64,000 bases of DNA, taken from the NCBI RefSeq assembly GCF_025024155.1, contig NW_026251723.1, positions 248,001 through 312,000 on the forward strand. The letters are read 5' to 3'. Source of the stretch: Gamsiella multidivaricata. Lineage: Eukaryota > Mortierellomycota > Mortierellomycetes > Mortierellales > Mortierellaceae. Below, one piece after another: positions 51,725-62,608 of the stretch. The first letter of the stretch is position 1; each line of letters opens with the position of its first letter. The position numbers were made by a program, and so were the translations under genes. Under the pieces are notes generated by a model. That model made no database searches and had not been told where the DNA came from. It saw only the letters and a list, made by a program, of their open reading frames with translations.

Positions 51725-53809
51725 CTACTGGTATCCATTCTGGTGAAAGGACCTCGTCTCGAATTGAAATTGGACATCTGGGCGCAGTCGCTCAATCCCC
51801 GTGGTTGTGCTATTGTTGAACCAGCCATCATGTACGACCGTAAATGATTCGAGTCGGGGCCAACAAGGTTGCTGTCTTTGATACTGCAGCATGCGCTCAA
51901 TCTGCAGGTCCTCAATATCCTTCATCTCGCCCAACGTGACAAAGTTCGCAACTGAGAGCTCCGTGATTGTTAATGAGTCCCAATATGAAGGTGGCGATGA
52001 CGACAAAGATAATGATGAGGACATCATTGGATGGACAGGTGAGGGTGCAGCGATCAAGCCCGCCTTGATCATCGCCATCTTACATCCCAACCGCGCCGTG
52101 TCCATGAAACTTGATGACACTGCAATTTTGTGGGGGCTTACCTTGCCCCAGGGATGGCCCTCCCTCTTGACCCACTCTAGTACATCCGACTCACAAAAAC
52201 CAGTATAGGATCGACAGCACAGCTTGATCTTTTCCAGATTATGAAGTCTCGATAGCAGACACAGCCCGCCCGCTAGCCAGAAAGACAGATACGGCCGACG
52301 GAGCTGCAGATCCTCGAGTTTGGGACATACCTTAGAGAGGTATCCAAAGATAACGCGTGAATGTTGTAGGGTATCGGATTCATATCTCGCGCGGATTTCG
52401 AGGTGCAGTGTTTTAAGGGATCGGCAGGCCCAGAAGCGACCGTCTGCGCGTGGAGTGTCGGGATGGGTATCCTTGGAACCGACCAGGATTCGGTTGAGAT
52501 CCAGATACTCGGTATAGTAGGTCACTGTAGGTGCAATAAGATGCAGAAGTGTCGGAGATGTGCACAAGAACTCATGGAGGGCTTTACTCAAAGTGCTGGT
52601 CGATCTATCAGGGTTCAAGAAGCCTGCGCCCCTCAGTTCCAGTGTTGTCATGCGATTCGAGAGCACGGTTTTATCATGGAGCAACGGCAGGATGGCGGGA
52701 GCGAACATGTCGCGCGTGACAAAACTCCAGTGCCGAACATTAGATAGTCGATCCAGGATCGTTGTCAGTGTCTCCGCGTTAATTTTCCGTGAATGCAGTG
52801 AAAGATGAAAGGTGTGGAGTCTTGGACAGGACTGGGCAATGTGGTGAACGAGAGTGTTGAGGTCAAAGGGTGAAGTGCCATGAAGTCTCTGATGCGGTGT
52901 TGGTTCCTGGCCAAGAGCGGAGGCTGCGGACTTGAGTTCCGCGTACGAGGCTCTCTCGATCACCGAGATCAACTTGAGGACGCGCATGTCTGGGCATTTA
53001 TGAAGAATGGCCTGGAGGACCCGCTGCGAGACCATGGGGCGAAAGAGGACCAGGGTCCGGAGCTTGAGTGTCTCAGTCCATTCCAGTGGCTCGATGAACT
53101 GGCGCTCTCGAAGCACCGCAGCTGCTTCCTTGACGGCGTCGTGTTCCGATCCAGGATCTTCAGGGCTCGATCCAGGGATGGCCTGACCATGAACCAGCTC
53201 TGAATGACGCTCGACTTTAAGGGTCTCCAATCTCGGACAGCCCTTGAGGATCCGCTCTAGATAATAATAATCGCCGGATTTCAGTACCTCAAGCTGCAGG
53301 ACGACTAATTGCTGCGCCAAACACTGCTCGACAACCCTGCAAAAAACACGGACATCGAGCGAGCCTCTGAGATCGAGGATGCGGACCTTGTCAAGCCCCT
53401 TGTTGCTTGACGCGTTCTGGAGGCGGATCAGAACCTCGCGCCAAGCAATCTGGCGCTGGGCGTGACTAGTATTTGGCCACATGTAAGGCAGGGACCGTCG
53501 TTCTGGAGCGTCGGGGGTGAGAGTGAGGATTTGGACCTTAGGGAAATTATTCATGGCCTCGAGGCGCTTATCGGGCTGAAAATTGGACGCCCAAAGAGCC
53601 TCGCTGAAGAGGGAGCGACAGGTAGCATTATACCACTGCCGCGAGACGAGCGAGGCGACGTTGCGGAGGACATGCTGGGAGAGGAATGAGAGGATGTGCT
53701 CAAGAATCTCGACGATGCAAAGTGCCTTTGGAGTGGCGGTGGTGGCAATGACAGGGGTTGAGGCGAGAGAGAGCCGGTGCGGCCTGGACTTTTTTCGCCT
53801 TGTTGGCAT
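51725..53809 (-). CDS. F-box protein with leucine-rich-repeat-like C-terminus, single exon
   Basis: Uninterrupted frame of 694 aa from the Met at 53809 (MPTRRKKSRPHRLS). It is open upstream to 53986, but that part reads as Ser/Thr/Pro-rich leader, so the shorter start is preferred. The F-box spans about residues 30-70 (LCIVEILEHILSFLSQHVLR, then VSRQWYNATCRSLF). The rest has irregular repeated LxxLxLxx patterns (LVVLQLEVLKSG, LETLKVERHSEL, LKTLHLEIRAR, KLEDLQLRRPYLSFW), consistent with an LRR-type substrate-binding region. F-box proteins bridge SKP1-CUL1 to ubiquitination targets. Intronless F-box/LRR genes are numerous in this fungal group. The target is unknown. It diverges from the small gene at 54444. 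Confidence 0.88.
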   Translation of the reverse strand: MPTRRKKSRPHRLSLASTPVIATTATPKALCIVEILEHILSFLSQHVLRNVASLVSRQWYNATCRSLFSEALWASNFQPDKRLEAMNNFPKVQILTLTPDAPERRSLPYMWPNTSHAQRQIAWREVLIRLQNASSNKGLDKVRILDLRGSLDVRVFCRVVEQCLAQQLVVLQLEVLKSGDYYYLERILKGCPRLETLKVERHSELVHGQAIPGSSPEDPGSEHDAVKEAAAVLRERQFIEPLEWTETLKLRTLVLFRPMVSQRVLQAILHKCPDMRVLKLISVIERASYAELKSAASALGQEPTPHQRLHGTSPFDLNTLVHHIAQSCPRLHTFHLSLHSRKINAETLTTILDRLSNVRHWSFVTRDMFAPAILPLLHDKTVLSNRMTTLELRGAGFLNPDRSTSTLSKALHEFLCTSPTLLHLIAPTVTYYTEYLDLNRILVGSKDTHPDTPRADGRFWACRSLKTLHLEIRARYESDTLQHSRVIFGYLSKVCPKLEDLQLRRPYLSFWLAGGLCLLSRLHNLEKIKLCCRSYTGFCESDVLEWVKREGHPWGKVSPHKIAVSSSFMDTARLGCKMAMIKAGLIAAPSPVHPMMSSSLSLSSSPPSYWDSLTITELSVANFVTLGEMKDIEDLQIERMLQYQRQQPCWPRLESFTVVHDGWFNNSTTTGIERLRPDVQFQFETRSFHQNGYQ

Positions 53810-54443
53810 TGGGGATGTGTTTTTATGTGAACAGTATGGAGTGAGATATGGACTGTGCACAAGTGCGTAGCTTAATTGAGTATGCGCTGTGTAGGGACGG
53901 GTGGAGGCTAGGAGTGGGTGTGTGGACGGAAGAGAAGGAGTGAAAGGAGTGATAGTGTTCCAAAGGAGACGAGCTATTTCTGGCACCCTTTCCTTGACCT
54001 CTCCACCTTTGCCTTCCTTTTAGGCTATGCTTTATCATCATTTGCAGCGGTACTCACCGCAGCAGACACTTCTACTCTGCTCCACTTTACCAACTCTATC
54101 AGGTCAAAACTGCAAGCGATATACCGACCGCACTGGTGCGTTATGGACCTGCTGCTCAACGACAGAGCGTGGTATGAAAATGCAAATATCACTCCAAAAA
54201 AACCTGCGACTGTCTACCTTTACTCCATACCGTAAAGAACAGTCGTATCTTGCTCATTAAAGACATCCGCAAAGTGAATGGTGCCTGTATTCGATCTTTT
54301 CCCTCGCGCTGTTTGCTTGGCCTCTTTCGCCTTTGGTCCATGATGACGGACTGCTTTTGTCAAGTCAGAGAAATGAAAAGGGCTCCCTCGCATTCCTCTC
54401 GTCGTTTGCTCATAATCTTCACCTCCACACCTTCGTCGATACC
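53810..54443. promoter_or_regulatory. divergent intergenic region, F-box gene / small unknown gene
   Basis: 634 bp between divergent starts. It is C/T-rich on each outgoing strand near the genes. Frames cross it (up to 53986 on the minus strand, 54333 on the plus strand) but look like translated leader. No specific motif identified. Confidence 0.35.
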
Positions 54444-54809
54444 ATGTCTGAATTCGGCTTCCCTCGCTCAGGAATCTCACTAGAAGAATTCTACTCGAAA
54501 TCGCTCCGCGAGTCTGACCCCAACAAGCGCCGTCGACTCTTTGCGGACGCTCGTCAGTCGAATTTGTGCTCATACCCGCTCTACATACTCGCTGCAGAGA
54601 TTGAGGAGGTCTTTGGCGCAGACCCAGTCAGGCTCAAAGCTATGCTCACCAAAGGCGTGATCGTCTTCAGAAACCCTGCAGGTCAAGGTGCGCACTGTGT
54701 TAAGGTCACCAAGGACGCCTGGCTCCATGAAGCCATTACTGCAGACAGACGTGGACACAGCAAGACTGCTGCTGCTCTTCGGGAGGTCGTTGCAGAAAAC
54801 TTGCAATGA
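54444..54809 (+). CDS. uncharacterised protein, 121 aa, single exon
   Basis: The frame from ATG 54444 (MSEFGFPRSGISLEEFYSKS) to TGA 54807-54809 has a natural-looking composition with alternating charged and hydrophobic residues: SLCSYPL-type core, LYILAAEIEEVFGADPVRLK, MLTKGVIVFRNPAGQGAH, HSKTAAALREVVAENL. It has no membrane segment or signal peptide and is predicted globular, mostly helical with one beta-like strand (GVIVFRN). The frame is open upstream to 54333, but the upstream part is less protein-like. I do not recognise a family. Codon use (CGC, AAG, CTC) resembles the neighbouring genes, which supports it being real. Confidence 0.55.
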   Translation: MSEFGFPRSGISLEEFYSKSLRESDPNKRRRLFADARQSNLCSYPLYILAAEIEEVFGADPVRLKAMLTKGVIVFRNPAGQGAHCVKVTKDAWLHEAITADRRGHSKTAAALREVVAENLQ

Positions 54810-55518
54810 GGTCCCTTCTAGGGCTGTCAAAGTGAGAGTGCACGCACTATTGTCCGATTACTGGATCTCCAAGGAAACGAGAACGACAGGATTATCGGTT
54901 AACTGCTGTTTTCCACTGCCGCTCTCCACTGTAACACATGCTCCAAACTGGCTTTTTTTCGCACGGCATTCCAGCATGATGACGCTGGGGTTCCTGCTCC
55001 TTGGACTGCCGATAGTAATGATGTCTGGTCTATCCACACATGGCCAACCAATCCCAAAAGAATAAATGAACAAGACCAACAATTCTCATCCGCATGCTTC
55101 TACATGCCGCGTGCACATCCGAGATAGACTGTGGAAATGGACGCTTGATGGCTGTTGGTAATTGATATTGAGAGAGAGCACGCATATAGGAACAAGGTTA
55201 TTCGACAAATGATATTACAGCAGATACACACGGTTGTTGTCCCTCATCACGCTTCCCTCTTTCTCTCTTTTCTTCATCTCTCTCCGCTCCACTCCACTTC
55301 GTCCTCCCCATTCTCCCATTCCTCTCCTCATTCATACTATCTCCCTGGTGCATCCTTCGTAGAGAGGTAACCATCGTTTGCTCCGACTGAAAATAGCACA
55401 CTGCCCTTATTTTATTTATAGTGTTCCACTCTCGCGTGCCTGAAATAAAGCTGATGAACATTGGATTCCACACTCCTCTAGACCTATTTTTCTTCATCGC
55501 CATCAACAGCAACCACCA
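54810..55518. other. intergenic region upstream of SLA2
   Basis: About 700 bp, partly C/T-rich (55240-55350), consistent with the SLA2 promoter and leader. Frames here are short and lack domain features. No RNA gene or repeat identified. Confidence 0.35.
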
Positions 55519-58500
55519 ATGTCCTTCAGTACGCGTCCCGTTGACAGGGATAAGGCTGAGACTGAGCTCCTGCTTCACATCAAAAAGGCCACAAGTCCTG
55601 AGGAAACTGCCCCCAAGCAGAAGCACGTTCGAGGTATTAGAAAGCGCGCCGATTGGTCTTTGTGGATGGGAAGCAGCTGTAGTAGCATGGTGTTGGAGTG
55701 CAATTGAAGTAATTGAAGCGATGGGGCTGCCGTCAGTGGAAGGAACTGCCAAGAAAATTCCCTCCCAGTACCATGGTACATACCGCTAAATGCAATCTTT
55801 CTTCGCTATTAACCTTACTGGTCCATTCTCCTGTGTATATAGCCTGCATCGTTTATACCTGGGATTATCGCTCCTCGGCCTCAGTCTGGCATGGATTCCG
55901 CACACAGCCCATGCTGGGCGACGAGGTGCAGACCTTCAAGGCTCTGATTTCGGTTCACAAGATTATTCGTGATGGACATCCAACTGTACGTTCCCTTTTA
56001 TTATTTCAAATCGCTGGAATCTAATGACTTGTTCCATCGTACAATCAGGACCTGGGTTGAGTCAACCCAACTGGATAGCCGTTACACTGGTATACATTAA
56101 TGAAGAGCTCGGGAATGGATCATCGACTCTCAAATTCAATTCCAGCAAAAAATAACTGTAATCAGGAGGATCGCCGACAATTCGGCAGTACAAGGAGCGC
56201 TCACACCTCAGTCTTTGGTTGCTCACCTCGCGGCTCCATTTTTATTTCCATCCCGCCTGCCATGATGTGGAAAATAGGCCTTGAAGGACGCTCAAAAGGA
56301 AACAGACTGGCTGGACCAGTGCGCCCGCTCCACTTCTCAGTACGATGGCCGAGGTAAACAGGTTGATGAAATGAATGATTTTCGACCAACCTTCGTCGCC
56401 TCCGACCACGCTCCCTTACAATGCTCTGCTATCCTTAGGTTACAGCACTTTGATCCGCAACTATGTCGACTTCTTGCACTCAAAGCTGCGTTACCACAAC
56501 AATCATCCTGAGTTCAACGGCACGTTTGACTACAAGGAATACATCTCGTTGAAGGGTATTGACGACCCTAACGAAGGGTAAGCAGATGAGAGCAGGGCGG
56601 TGAAAATTCCAAGATAATATGCTATGAGTAAAAGTAAAAGTACGTCGACTAACGGGGAGGGGAGGTATTATTAGATACGAGACGATTACGGATCTAATGA
56701 ACTTGCAGGATCAAATTGATCAGTTCCAGAAACTTGTCTTCGCCAACTTTCGCCCTTCTTCCAACAACGAGTGCAGGATCGCAGCTCTGGTCCCCTTGGT
56801 CGAGGAGAGCTATGCCATCTATAAGTTTGCCACCAGCATGTTGCGCGCCATGCACAAGCGTAAGTCAAAATCCTTTGTCCTTTAGAAACGCATTGTGAGC
56901 ATCTACGAGTAGTATATTAACGCACACGCCTAATGGCCTGTATTCGACGTATAGGCACCAACGACCCAGAAGGATTAATTCTTTTGAGACAGCGCTACAA
57001 TGCACAGCACTACGCCTTGATTAAGTTCTACTATGAGTGCTCCAATTTGAAGTACCTGACCAGTCTGATCAGCGTGCCCAAGTTGCCTCAGGACCCACCA
57101 AATCTGCTCGGCTCAGACTCTCCTCCACTCACTCCTCAACGGAAGATTGTCAAGGATACGCCTCCTCAGACCCCTGAGCCGGACTGGGCGGCTCAGCAGC
57201 GGGAGATTGCCAAGAAACAGCGCGAGTACGAGCTGGAGCAGAACCGTCTTCAGCAGCAGCGTGAGATGGAGCAGCAGCAACAGCAGATGGAAGCCCTTCG
57301 TCTTCAGCAGAATTTTGAGGAACAGCAGCACTTGCAGATGGAGCGCGAGCGTCAGCAGAGAGAGCAGTTGGCTCGTGAGCAGATGCAGCGTCAGGCTGAG
57401 GGACGTCTTGCAGAACTGGAGCGGGACGTCCTGGCCCTCCGTGGACAGTACGAGCGCGACCAGATGCTGATTGACCAGTATGATCGAGTATGTCAACATG
57501 CTACTCCAGTCTTAATTCTATCTACAGAGTCACAACAAGCTTGGACGAGAAGAACAGCACTAACCATGTTGGTTTTCTCTAATCGAATAGAGAGTCAAGG
57601 GACTGGAGCAGGAGAACCAGCTGATCAACATGAATGCTCAGCAACAACTCGCATCCAAGGACGCCATGATCCAGAGCATCCAGGGTAACATATAGAACTC
57701 TAAGTGGTTATAAGCAATCCTATAGTTGTTTTGCAGGGGCACTGTATCTTACATTTTGGTAACCTCGCTCAATCATGTCTACTAGAGCAAATCAACATCT
57801 GGAAGTCCAAGTATGAGGCACTTGCCAAGTTGTATTCCCACCTTCGTCAGGAGCATCTCGACCTCTTGACCAAGTTCAAGACTGTACAACTCAAGGCCAA
57901 CTCTGCTCAGGAAGCTGTCGACAAGATGGAAAAGATGCAGAAGGAGATCAAGGACAAGAATCTGCAGATGGCCGACATGGTTCGTGAGCGCGACCGTGCC
58001 AAGAACGAGCTGTTGAGGTGGCAGAACACTCAGAACGACGAGATTGCGAGACTGAAGAGGGATCTCGAGATGGCCAACGGCCGTGTTGAGGACCTTGGAC
58101 GCTCCAAGAGCTCTGAAGTTGGAGCCATGGTCGCCAAGTTCAACAGGGAGAAGCAGGACCTGGAGGATTTAGCCAACGTAAGTGCTTGATGTTTACCATG
58201 GCGTCAAGACGCCTGTTTTAATTATTTGCGATATTTTTATGAGCGCTGATAGCGAAAAATATCTGCTGCCAACATTATAGCGCCGTCAACGCGAGATTGA
58301 TTCGCTGATTCGCCAGGTGGAGGACCAAAAGGCCGAAATTGAGCGCATGCAAATCGAAAACGAGGAAGAAAAGGCCGTGCTCGAGAGCGGTCTTGATGAG
58401 ACTTTGCTGGAGCTGGCGACCTTGAGGGATGGTCAGAATGAGCAGTCCTCAGTCCTCCAAGGACGCCTGGACACTATGATAAATGCTCACAAGCGCAAGC

Positions 58501-59841
58501 TGCAGGAGATTCTGGGTAAGCATAGCCGAGGAACCTTGCATTTTCTCTTTTCTTCTCGCATCTTTAAAAAAATCGTCTAACACGACAACGACTTCATTCC
58601 GTATAGATTCTATCTTGGAGACATGCTACAACAAGGTGGAGGAGAGCATCTACAACCTGGAGACGCCCACTCAGCCTGGCAACCAGCACGCGACCCCTGA
58701 GTTTACGCTTTCGATCATCGAAAAGGCGCAGACAGCTTCTACAGAGTTCGAGCTGACGTTGATGCAGTATCTCCGTACATCGTCCTCAAACGACGTGAAC
58801 CAGATCGAGGCCATCCGCTCTGCTCTCCATCTGTCCCAGGCCTTGGGAGATGTTACGGATAACGCCAAGGGCATCACGCGCCTTGCCAAGAAAGACGAGG
58901 ATGCGGAAGACATTGTCAAGCAGGCAAAGGAAGCAGCACAGGCAACACAGCAGTTCTTCAAGAACGTGATGTCGTCCCATCTGGGCGGTCTCTCTCCCGA
59001 GGGAAGCATCAGGACCATCACGCGCTCGAACGAGGATGTGCAGTCGATTCTGGAACGTCTGGCCAAGGCTGCTGAGAACTTGATCCCGAAGAACAACCAG
59101 CTTGGTCCCTCGAAATTGGATCTCGGTGATATGGTCGAGGTGGAGATGGGTAACGCCGCTAGGACAATTGAAGAGGCAACGGCACGTCTGCAGGCTTTGA
59201 TTGCCAAGCCCAAGAACGATGGACTGTCGGCGGTCGAACTCCAGGTCAACGCCTCGATTCTGGAGAGTGCTATGGCGATGATGCGGGCAATTGGTCATTT
59301 GATCAAATGCGCTACGATCTCGCAGCAGGAGGTCGTTGCACAGGGCAGAGGAACGTCGACGAACGCAGCCTTCTACAAGAAGAACAATCGCTGGACCGAG
59401 GGATTGATCTCGGCGGCCAAGGCTGTGGCGATGGCAACAACACTGTTGGTCGAGACTGCGGATGGTGTGATCTCAAAGACACATTCAATGGAGCAGCTGT
59501 TGGTGGCCTCGAACGAGGTCGCGGCTGCGACGGCTCAGTTGGTTGCAGCCTCGCGTGTCAAGGCCAACTTTATGTCGAAGGCCCAGGACAACCTGGAGAG
59601 AGCGTCCAGGGATGTGACAGAGGCATCGAGGGCGCTGGTGCGTGCGGTCAAGGCGATCATGGAGAGAGAGATGAAGCAGCGCGAGGCCGAGGTGGACTAC
59701 CAGAACATGAACGCGCACGAGTTCAAGATCAAGGAGATGTCGCAGCAGGTCGAGATTTTGAAGCTAGAGAAGGAGTTGACGCTTGCGAGAAGAGTCCTGG
59801 GCGAGATGCGCAAGGTCTCGTACCACCAGAGCGACGATTAA
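55519..59841 (+). CDS. SLA2: SLA2/End4-type endocytic adaptor (ANTH, coiled coil, I/LWEQ), 10 exons
   Basis: Exons are 55519-55633, 55843-55985, 56278-56353, 56439-56577, 56675-56859, 56955-57487, 57591-57684, 57786-58177, 58281-58515 and 58607-59841; phases close, 1048 aa. The ANTH domain (about 1-270) reads KKATSPEETAPKQKHVRACI, VYTWDYRSS, GYSTLIRNYVDFLHSKLRYH and SYAIYKFATSMLRAMHKR. A Pro-rich linker (SPPLTPQRK, TPPQTPEPD) and a long coiled coil (about 330-690) follow. The C-terminal I/LWEQ (THATCH) actin-binding module includes RWTEGLISAAKAVAMATTLL, SNEVAAATAQLVAASRVKA and LELEKEL-type helices to YHQSDD. SLA2/Hip1R links PI(4,5)P2 membranes and clathrin light chain to actin during endocytosis. 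Short N-terminal exons are typical for this gene. Confidence 0.96.
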
Positions 59842-60113
59842 GGAGAAGTCTAAGAGAAGGACATAGAGATGAATGGGGGAAAAGAATAACAATAAGAATG
59901 ATTTCCACGACAACGAGCAGTGCATATCTTACCTTATTTGCGGCGGCTATGGGTCTTTGAGCTCTCGAATGTTGCGAGCAGGAAGAATCTCTCGCTCGCT
60001 CGCTTAATTGAATCCACGTATTCTAATCCGATTTTTTGACGCGCACAGCACACCTTTGGGCGTGTTATGTAAACGTGGGAAGGACTGGATCTCCCCCCCA
60101 CTCCCCCTTCTCC

Positions 60114-62507
60114 ATGGGTCCCACGCTAGCATCAGATTCCTTCCTCACCATCAACGACCTCTTTCTCAAAACAAGACCTCACCCTGATTCCTCTGCCTCG
60201 TCCTCATCTTCAAGACACTCTCCCAATCACGGAAGGATCCTCAGCTTTACCGGCCAAGTCATCTATACCCTCAGCAACACATCTCATACGATCGTCAACC
60301 CTGCAGATAGGAACACGCTGTCTTTGCCTAGTTCACACGACTTGGATCGGTTTCCTCTTCATAAACAGGCTCGCTGGCTTTTCAGAAAAAAATCTAATGG
60401 TCATTCACTTGATCATATCGTATGGTTGAGGGATCCCCGGCCTTCCTCGCTGGCCGGCAGTACACGGCCAGCAATAAATCCCAAGCAACACTCCGCAGCG
60501 ATACCGAAGGATGAACCAGCTAGGAAGGTGGATACATTGACGGAGAATCACTCATTTGGTAATGGAATGCACGTCAAGGTACAGGAGCCCAACGATCGCG
60601 TCCTTTTAATTCTGGATTCAGACGATGAGGAGAACGAAAAGCACTTGAAGAGGGGCAAGCAGCATCAGCAAGCACAGGAGCCAAAGAAGGAGAGTTCCAA
60701 TAAGGACGGCACTTATTCTGATACGGGCGATCATTCATCTGTTATCTCCTGGTCCGACTCCAACGCATCCTCCTCCGAATCCGACACTGACGATGATCTC
60801 GAGGAGCAGAATATCCCTGAACGCGTTGTCGCCGTCCTTTTAAGCGACGCCTTTGATCAGAACAGGATCAACCGTGTGGAATCTCTCTCAATATCAGCAA
60901 TCAATCCAGGAGACCAACTCTTTGTTACGGATGCCTTGGTATTGGTGGACGAGTTTGACTCAAATATGGTGCTTTCCTGTGTGGGGATTCCTGATAAGAC
61001 AAAATTTCTCATCATGCCAGCATCTCCGAGCAAGGAAGCGAAGCGGACGAAATTAATCAAAGCGCAGGGAGGAGGAATGAAGCGACCAAGGACCGAGCAG
61101 AGCAGCCAAGGTGTACAGGTAATAGATCTGTTCGCAAGCGGACAAAGACAGCAACAGCAGCGGAACGAGGGATCCAAAAAGCGGATATCTGTTAGTAGCC
61201 CAAGTCCCGACACACCTATGAACCGTGGTATCAATTCAGAAGGTGTCAAGAAGGTTTGCCAGGAAACCACCAGGTCTGGGCGACACAGTACACCTGCTTT
61301 GAATTTCAGGCAGCGTCAGGATCGTGCTCGAGGGCTGAACGCGCTCGATCTTCTCGTCCCAACAATTCATAATCGGCATAACGGTGATCCCAATTGTCGG
61401 GTCAACAAGGACAAAACATCCAAGGTCGACTACTTTTCGACGCTCTGGTGCGAGGCACCCATCACTGCTGCGACCTCTGTTCATCCGAGATCCGAAGCTC
61501 CAACAACAAGCGACAGCAGCAACAGCCGAACCGGATCGCACAATGCAAGCGGCAGTACCAGGACCATTACGCGACACATCTGTTGGCTGACTAGGATTGA
61601 CCGCGCGCTTCTCAGAGCCATCTGTGCGGAATGCTCGAATGTCTACAAGAATCTGGAGTGCGTGTTTGGTTGCCAATCAAGGAAATGGCGTCTTGATATC
61701 CAAATGGAATGCTCGGTATCCGATGGAACAGCCGAGGTACAGCTGCTGGTGCTGAAAGATCTGCAGGATGTGATGTGGACCCTTCTGGGAGTCATGAAGA
61801 AGGCCACTGACGAGCCTTCAGGTCAAGTCGGATCCAGTCTTGATATTGCGTCTGGAGCAACTGAGCACAAATGCAGAGAGGACGCAAATGGAGCAAGTTT
61901 AGGTGGATTGGTGAATCACACAAATTCTGCCTTGACTTCATCCCAGTTTACGGACGCATATCAGGACGTGAGGAACAAGGTACTCCGGATTGTCGCGCGA
62001 CGAGGCGAGCTGTCATTTAGGACGGGCCCTCTTCTGCCAAAAACGATCAATAATCAAAAGGGAGGCTCCAAAAGTGCCATCAAACCAATGTCTGGTCAAA
62101 TCTCGCTTCCCTCTGTCACGTCCGTTGGTGGATTTGTCGAGAGTATCGATCAAGATGAATCGCATCGTGCCAAAGCAGAAGAAAAATTGTGGCTCGATAT
62201 CTGCTCCGGGCGCCCTCGCACGCGAGACAAGTTCTTGTTACACGCTACAACCGCCCCTGGTCTAGGTGCTCCAGCGCAGTCTTTGACGGTGGCAGGTTCG
62301 TCTTCAGCTGTAACACCAGCAGTATCGACGGCCACAGGAGGAAAGAATACACAGCTGAGGACATCGTTTGTGAAGATGAATAGACATACGACGATAATGA
62401 CGCTCGTCCGTCCTCCGCTTGTGCTCCGAGCGGTGGATGTGGAGCGAATTGGGTCCCAGACTGAGGCCATGATCCTGATGGAGCAACTTCAAAACGCTTC
62501 TCTTTGA
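60114..62507 (+). CDS. uncharacterised 797-aa protein with a possible OB-fold/zinc module
   Basis: Single-exon frame of 797 aa from ATG 60114 (MGPTLASDSFLTINDLFLK) to the TGA at 62505-62507; an upstream in-frame extension has no ATG. Three ordered islands sit in Ser/Lys-rich disorder: residues about 40-115 (ILSFTGQVIYTLSN; HIVWLRDP), about 245-315 (ERVVAVLLSDAF; INPGDQLFVTDALVLVDEF) and about 485-570 (HICWLTRIDRALLRAICAEC, then LECVFGC, WRLDIQMECSVSDGTAEVQL). The last has C-x2-C and C-x3-C pairs followed by an acidic 'DGTAE' strand, the layout of zinc-containing OB folds in RPA70 and CTC1-like ssDNA-binding proteins. It also has an acidic Ser tract (DSNASSSESDTDDD) and basic motifs suggesting a nuclear location. 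Family not recognised; the OB-fold reading is inference. Confidence 0.6.
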   Translation: MGPTLASDSFLTINDLFLKTRPHPDSSASSSSSRHSPNHGRILSFTGQVIYTLSNTSHTIVNPADRNTLSLPSSHDLDRFPLHKQARWLFRKKSNGHSLDHIVWLRDPRPSSLAGSTRPAINPKQHSAAIPKDEPARKVDTLTENHSFGNGMHVKVQEPNDRVLLILDSDDEENEKHLKRGKQHQQAQEPKKESSNKDGTYSDTGDHSSVISWSDSNASSSESDTDDDLEEQNIPERVVAVLLSDAFDQNRINRVESLSISAINPGDQLFVTDALVLVDEFDSNMVLSCVGIPDKTKFLIMPASPSKEAKRTKLIKAQGGGMKRPRTEQSSQGVQVIDLFASGQRQQQQRNEGSKKRISVSSPSPDTPMNRGINSEGVKKVCQETTRSGRHSTPALNFRQRQDRARGLNALDLLVPTIHNRHNGDPNCRVNKDKTSKVDYFSTLWCEAPITAATSVHPRSEAPTTSDSSNSRTGSHNASGSTRTITRHICWLTRIDRALLRAICAECSNVYKNLECVFGCQSRKWRLDIQMECSVSDGTAEVQLLVLKDLQDVMWTLLGVMKKATDEPSGQVGSSLDIASGATEHKCREDANGASLGGLVNHTNSALTSSQFTDAYQDVRNKVLRIVARRGELSFRTGPLLPKTINNQKGGSKSAIKPMSGQISLPSVTSVGGFVESIDQDESHRAKAEEKLWLDICSGRPRTRDKFLLHATTAPGLGAPAQSLTVAGSSSAVTPAVSTATGGKNTQLRTSFVKMNRHTTIMTLVRPPLVLRAVDVERIGSQTEAMILMEQLQNASL

Positions 62508-62608
62508 AATAAACTGATTTATCCAAATCGTCCTTTTTTTCAGCATGGTATTTTATCGCCTACTGCATTCGCCTCTACTGGCGACGGGCGACGGGGGTTT
62601 GCTGCTAT

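Noticed and set aside
53810..53986. Longer F-box protein from 53986
   Set aside because: The added 59 residues read as translated C/T-rich leader; MPTRRKK at 53809 is a more natural start just before the F-box.
59307..59960. 217-aa plus-strand frame over the SLA2 C-terminus
   Set aside because: It overlaps the conserved I/LWEQ coding exon in another frame and is Gly/Arg-rich shadow sequence.
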